Below, piece after piece: positions 34,482-36,214 of a stretch of 36,214 nt of DNA (positions are counted from its first letter, which is position 1; the number at the start of each line of letters is the position of its first letter). The notes beneath the pieces were generated by a model, which saw only the letters and a program-made list of their open reading frames with translations, did no database searches and was not told where the DNA came from. The position numbers were made by a program, and so were the translations under genes. The DNA is from an uncultured Odoribacter sp. (GTDB lineage Bacteria > Bacteroidota > Bacteroidia > Bacteroidales > Marinifilaceae): assembly GCA_900544025.1 (NCBI GenBank), contig UQTM01000030.1:1-36214 (forward strand). Direction: 5' to 3'.

Positions 34482-34511
34482 TTGTTTCGGAAATCAGAAA
34501 TAATAACTTTG
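34482..34511 (+). promoter_or_regulatory. Promoter of the IclR-family gene
   Basis: TTG (34482-34484), 19-nt spacer, TAACTTTG (34504-34511): a full match to TTG-N19-TAnnTTTG. The start would be near 34517, just ahead of the three-half-site operator. Confidence 0.75.
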
Positions 34512-34525
34512 CAGTAGTTTAAATC

Positions 34526-34554
34526 TGAAACTTAGTTTCAAATGTGAAACTAAG
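34526..34554. promoter_or_regulatory. Three-half-site operator, probable IclR autoregulatory site
   Basis: TGAAACT-T-AGTTTCA (34526-34540) is a perfect 7-1-7 palindrome, and CTTAGTTTCA-AATG-TGAAACTAAG (34531-34554) is a perfect 10-4-10 inverted repeat sharing the middle half-site. The cluster lies ~10-40 bases after the promoter and 15 bases before the ATG of the IclR gene, so bound regulator would block its own transcription. I did not see the motif at the other promoters of the window. Confidence 0.7.
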
Positions 34555-34569
34555 GCGTGAATTTTAGAA

Positions 34570-35388
34570 ATGGAGCAGGAAACGACGAATCGCTATAATG
34601 TGCCGATGCTGGAAAAGGGGATGGAGCTGTTCGAATTATTGGCAAAACACCACAATGGTTTGACAATACAGGAGATGTGCAGTTATCTGGAATATCCCAA
34701 AACTTCCATTTACCGGATTGCAAATACTTTGCTGGAAATGGGGTATCTTGTTAAGGATGACGAATGCAATCGATTTCTATTATCGCGTAAAGTCTTCCGG
34801 TTGGGATTGGCAGCCTTGGGAGAAGCGGATATGCTGGAAAGGGCTATCGAGCCGATGAAACGTTTGAGGGATGAAGTGAAAGAATCGGTTATGCTGGGTA
34901 CATTGGTGGGAAATGAAGCGGTATTGTTGGAACAGGTGATCGGTTCGCACGATTTTACTTTTATGCTCCGGCCCGGAACCCATCTTTGCTTGCATGCTTC
35001 TGCGCCGGGCAAGGTGTTGCTGGCTTACCAGAAAAAAGAAGTGAAAGGAGAGCTGTTGAATAGTATCCGTTTTGTGAAATTTAACGATAATACGATTACT
35101 GATCCGAAACGGTTTAAAGAAGAGCTGGAACAGATTCTGGAAAACGGTTACGGTGTGGATGTGGAGGAAGAAATATCGGGGGTGCATTGCATCGGGGCTC
35201 CGATATTCAATCAATATGGCGAGGTGGTGGCTTGTGTGTGGACGTCGGGACCCAAGGGGCGTATTCCGTTATCGGTTTTCCCCGAGTTGAGCGTTAAAGT
35301 GCGGAATTGTGCAGAAATCATTTCAGGAAAATTAGGCTATAAGAAGAGCAAGGAAATGAAAGCCGTAAAGGCTATAATCGGAAAATAA
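34570..35388 (+). CDS. IclR-family transcriptional regulator
   Basis: 272 residues. Residues ~10-72 are the IclR winged helix-turn-helix (MLEKGMELFELLAKH; LTIQEMCSYLEYPKTSIYRIANTLLEMGYL). Residues ~85-258 are the effector domain (LRDEVKESVMLGTLVGNEAVLLEQV; LHASAPGKVLLAY; GYGVDVEEEISGVHCIGAPIF). IclR proteins often sense sugar acids or aromatic acids and repress catabolic genes; in PUL surroundings a uronate-derived ligand (such as KDG) would fit the GH88/GH154 genes, but that is inference. The gene has its own promoter and a clear operator. Genes beyond it are lost to the right-hand junction. Confidence 0.93.
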   Translation: MEQETTNRYNVPMLEKGMELFELLAKHHNGLTIQEMCSYLEYPKTSIYRIANTLLEMGYLVKDDECNRFLLSRKVFRLGLAALGEADMLERAIEPMKRLRDEVKESVMLGTLVGNEAVLLEQVIGSHDFTFMLRPGTHLCLHASAPGKVLLAYQKKEVKGELLNSIRFVKFNDNTITDPKRFKEELEQILENGYGVDVEEEISGVHCIGAPIFNQYGEVVACVWTSGPKGRIPLSVFPELSVKVRNCAEIISGKLGYKKSKEMKAVKAIIGK

Positions 35389-35502
35389 TTAATAAAAGAG
35401 AGAGTTTTTACCGATAACGTTGGGCATAAATACCGGGAAGAATGGCGCCGGTGCCCGTCGGTTTGAGGTTGGGACTTTTATCTTTTGGCAAAATTATAAT
35501 AT

Positions 35503-35609
35503 ATGAGACTGACAGGAGTAATATTGTGTATGTTATGGGCTTTGGTAGCTGGGGCTCAGGAAGGAAAAGCGCCGCTTTTGCCTGACCTGAAAGAAAGGAA
35601 GAAAAAACA
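35503..35609 (+). pseudogene. Signal peptide and first residues of a secreted protein, cut at the junction
   Basis: ATG at 35503 opens a frame with a clear Sec signal (MRLTGVILCMLWALVAGAQE, cleavage near AGA-QE), then GKAPLLPDLKERKKK. The frame ends at TGA 35629-35631 in sequence that belongs to hydG. It is probably the 5' end of the next Bacteroidota PUL gene, interrupted by the contig misjoin around 35590-35610. A TATCTTTTGG word ~20 bases upstream may be part of its promoter. Family cannot be told from so short a piece. Confidence 0.55.
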
Positions 35610-35612
35610 ATG
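35588..35612. other. Probable chimeric junction, right
   Basis: The signal-peptide frame and the hydG start share an A/G-rich stretch (AAGAAAGGAAGAAAAAACAA). To its right the codon use shifts abruptly to ATA (Ile), GCG, AAG and GAC/AAC, and the protein is clostridial in character. The A/G-rich word can serve as lysine codons on one side and as a ribosome binding site on the other, making it a plausible place for a false assembly overlap. Confidence 0.65.
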
Positions 35613-36214
35613 TACGATCCCAAATCCATGAAGGCGGAGGAATTTATAAACGACGCCGAAATACGCGAAACAATAGCGTACGCAAACGCCAACAAGAACA
35701 ATATAGAGCTTATTGACGCGCTGCTTGAAAAGGCGAGGCCCAAGAAGAACGGCTCCGGCGTTACCTGCGCGGGACTTACCCACAGGGAAGCGAGCGTGCT
35801 GCTTGCGTGCGACATCCCCGAAAAAATAGAGGAAATGTATAAGCTGGCCAATGAAATAAAGCTTGCATTCTACGGCAACAGAATAGTCATGTTCGCGCCG
35901 CTGTATCTTTCTAATTACTGCGTGAACGGCTGCGTGTACTGTCCGTATCACATGAAGAACAAGCACATTGCCCGCAAAAAGCTCACTCAGGAGGAAATAA
36001 GGAAAGAGGTCATTGCTCTTCAGGACATGGGCCATAAGCGCCTTGCCATAGAAGCGGGCGAGGACCCCGTGAACAACCCAATAGAATATATACTGGACTG
36101 CATAAAGACCATATACTCCGTGCATCACAAAAACGGGGACATTCGCCGCGTTAACGTGAATATCGCCGCGACCACGGTTGAAAACTATCGCAAGCTGAAG
36201 GATGCGGGTATAGG
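35610..36214 (+). CDS. hydG: [FeFe]-hydrogenase H-cluster radical SAM maturase HydG, N-terminal part
   Basis: The frame is open from ATG 35610 to the window edge (201 codons; full HydG is ~470). HydG cleaves tyrosine to make the CO and CN ligands of the hydrogenase H-cluster. Seen: FINDAEI opening, GLTHREASVLLAC, FYGNRIVMFAPLYLSNYC and the radical-SAM cluster CVNGCVYC (Cys104, 108, 111), then HIARKKLTQEEI, VIALQDMGHKRL and VNVNIAATTVENYRKLKDAG. ThiH and other tyrosine lyases differ in these segments. An AAGGAAG ribosome binding site lies just upstream. Codon use unlike the core suggests a Clostridia source, joined artificially. Confidence 0.9.
   Translation, partial: MYDPKSMKAEEFINDAEIRETIAYANANKNNIELIDALLEKARPKKNGSGVTCAGLTHREASVLLACDIPEKIEEMYKLANEIKLAFYGNRIVMFAPLYLSNYCVNGCVYCPYHMKNKHIARKKLTQEEIRKEVIALQDMGHKRLAIEAGEDPVNNPIEYILDCIKTIYSVHHKNGDIRRVNVNIAATTVENYRKLKDAGI

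Noticed and set aside
35408..36128. Long minus-strand open frames (147 and 190 codons) at the right end
   Set aside because: They are antisense shadows of hydG, whose frame has clear family motifs; one also runs through the proposed junction and has no recognisable protein family.
1..36214. Mobile elements, CRISPR arrays or prophage genes
   Set aside because: No transposase, integrase, regularly spaced repeat array or phage structural gene is visible; the foreign ends are better explained by assembly chimeras.
35610..36214. Horizontal transfer of hydG into the PUL
   Set aside because: The join lies inside a gene with no mobile-element trace, and the opposite end shows a similar break, so misassembly is simpler.

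Overview
The central ~35 kb (about 575 to 35,600) reads as Bacteroidota DNA, most likely order Bacteroidales. It has SusC/SusD pairs, many lipoproteins, promoters of the TAnnTTTG type and few Shine-Dalgarno sequences. The genus is not determinable; Odoribacteraceae is only a guess. Both ends look foreign to this core. Positions 1 to ~575 carry a sigma-A-type promoter and the first ~38 codons of a Firmicutes-like MATE transporter. Positions ~35,600 to 36,214 carry the start of a clostridial-type [FeFe]-hydrogenase maturase hydG with different codon use (many ATA, GCG, AAG). Each joins the core inside a gene, so I read the window as a metagenomic contig with two chimeric joins.

Layout of the core: a truncated membrane-type protein tail (possibly DUF6057) and a PD40-propeller lipoprotein with a CXXCH motif on the + strand (573-2372); a shared terminator (~2458-2487); then a ~19.5 kb run of ten minus-strand genes (22055 down to 2548). 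In transcription order these are a four-FAS1-domain lipoprotein, SusC, SusD, two FAS1 plus beta-sandwich lipoproteins, a second SusC, a second SusD, an M60-like/F5-8C lipoprotein lacking HExxH, a DUF2264 (GH154-type) protein and a GH88 unsaturated glucuronyl hydrolase. A 778-bp AT-rich control region (22056-22833) separates this run from a divergent + strand operon: GH89 alpha-N-acetylglucosaminidase, GH101 endo-alpha-N-acetylgalactosaminidase, a SASA/SGNH esterase and a small beta-propeller, ending at a strong terminator (30582-30617). Then follow an AraC/GyrI-like regulator (-), a three-catalytic-domain esterase (+), an IclR regulator with a clear operator (+) and a truncated secreted protein.

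Together the central genes form a polysaccharide/glycoprotein utilization locus (PUL). Inference: two outer-membrane SusCD importers, with FAS1 lipoproteins in place of ordinary surface glycan-binding proteins, capture a host-type glycoconjugate. GH101 and GH89 suggest mucin-type O-glycans, possibly alpha-GlcNAc-capped. GH88 and the DUF2264 protein suggest uronic-acid-containing chains. No polysaccharide lyase, sulfatase, HTCS or ECF-sigma gene is in the window, so the set is either incomplete or aimed at an unusual substrate. The most distinctive parts are the FAS1/double-SusCD architecture, the apparently inactive M60-like protein, and a repeated CAANCGATTG motif lying on the predicted start sites of both divergent operons.
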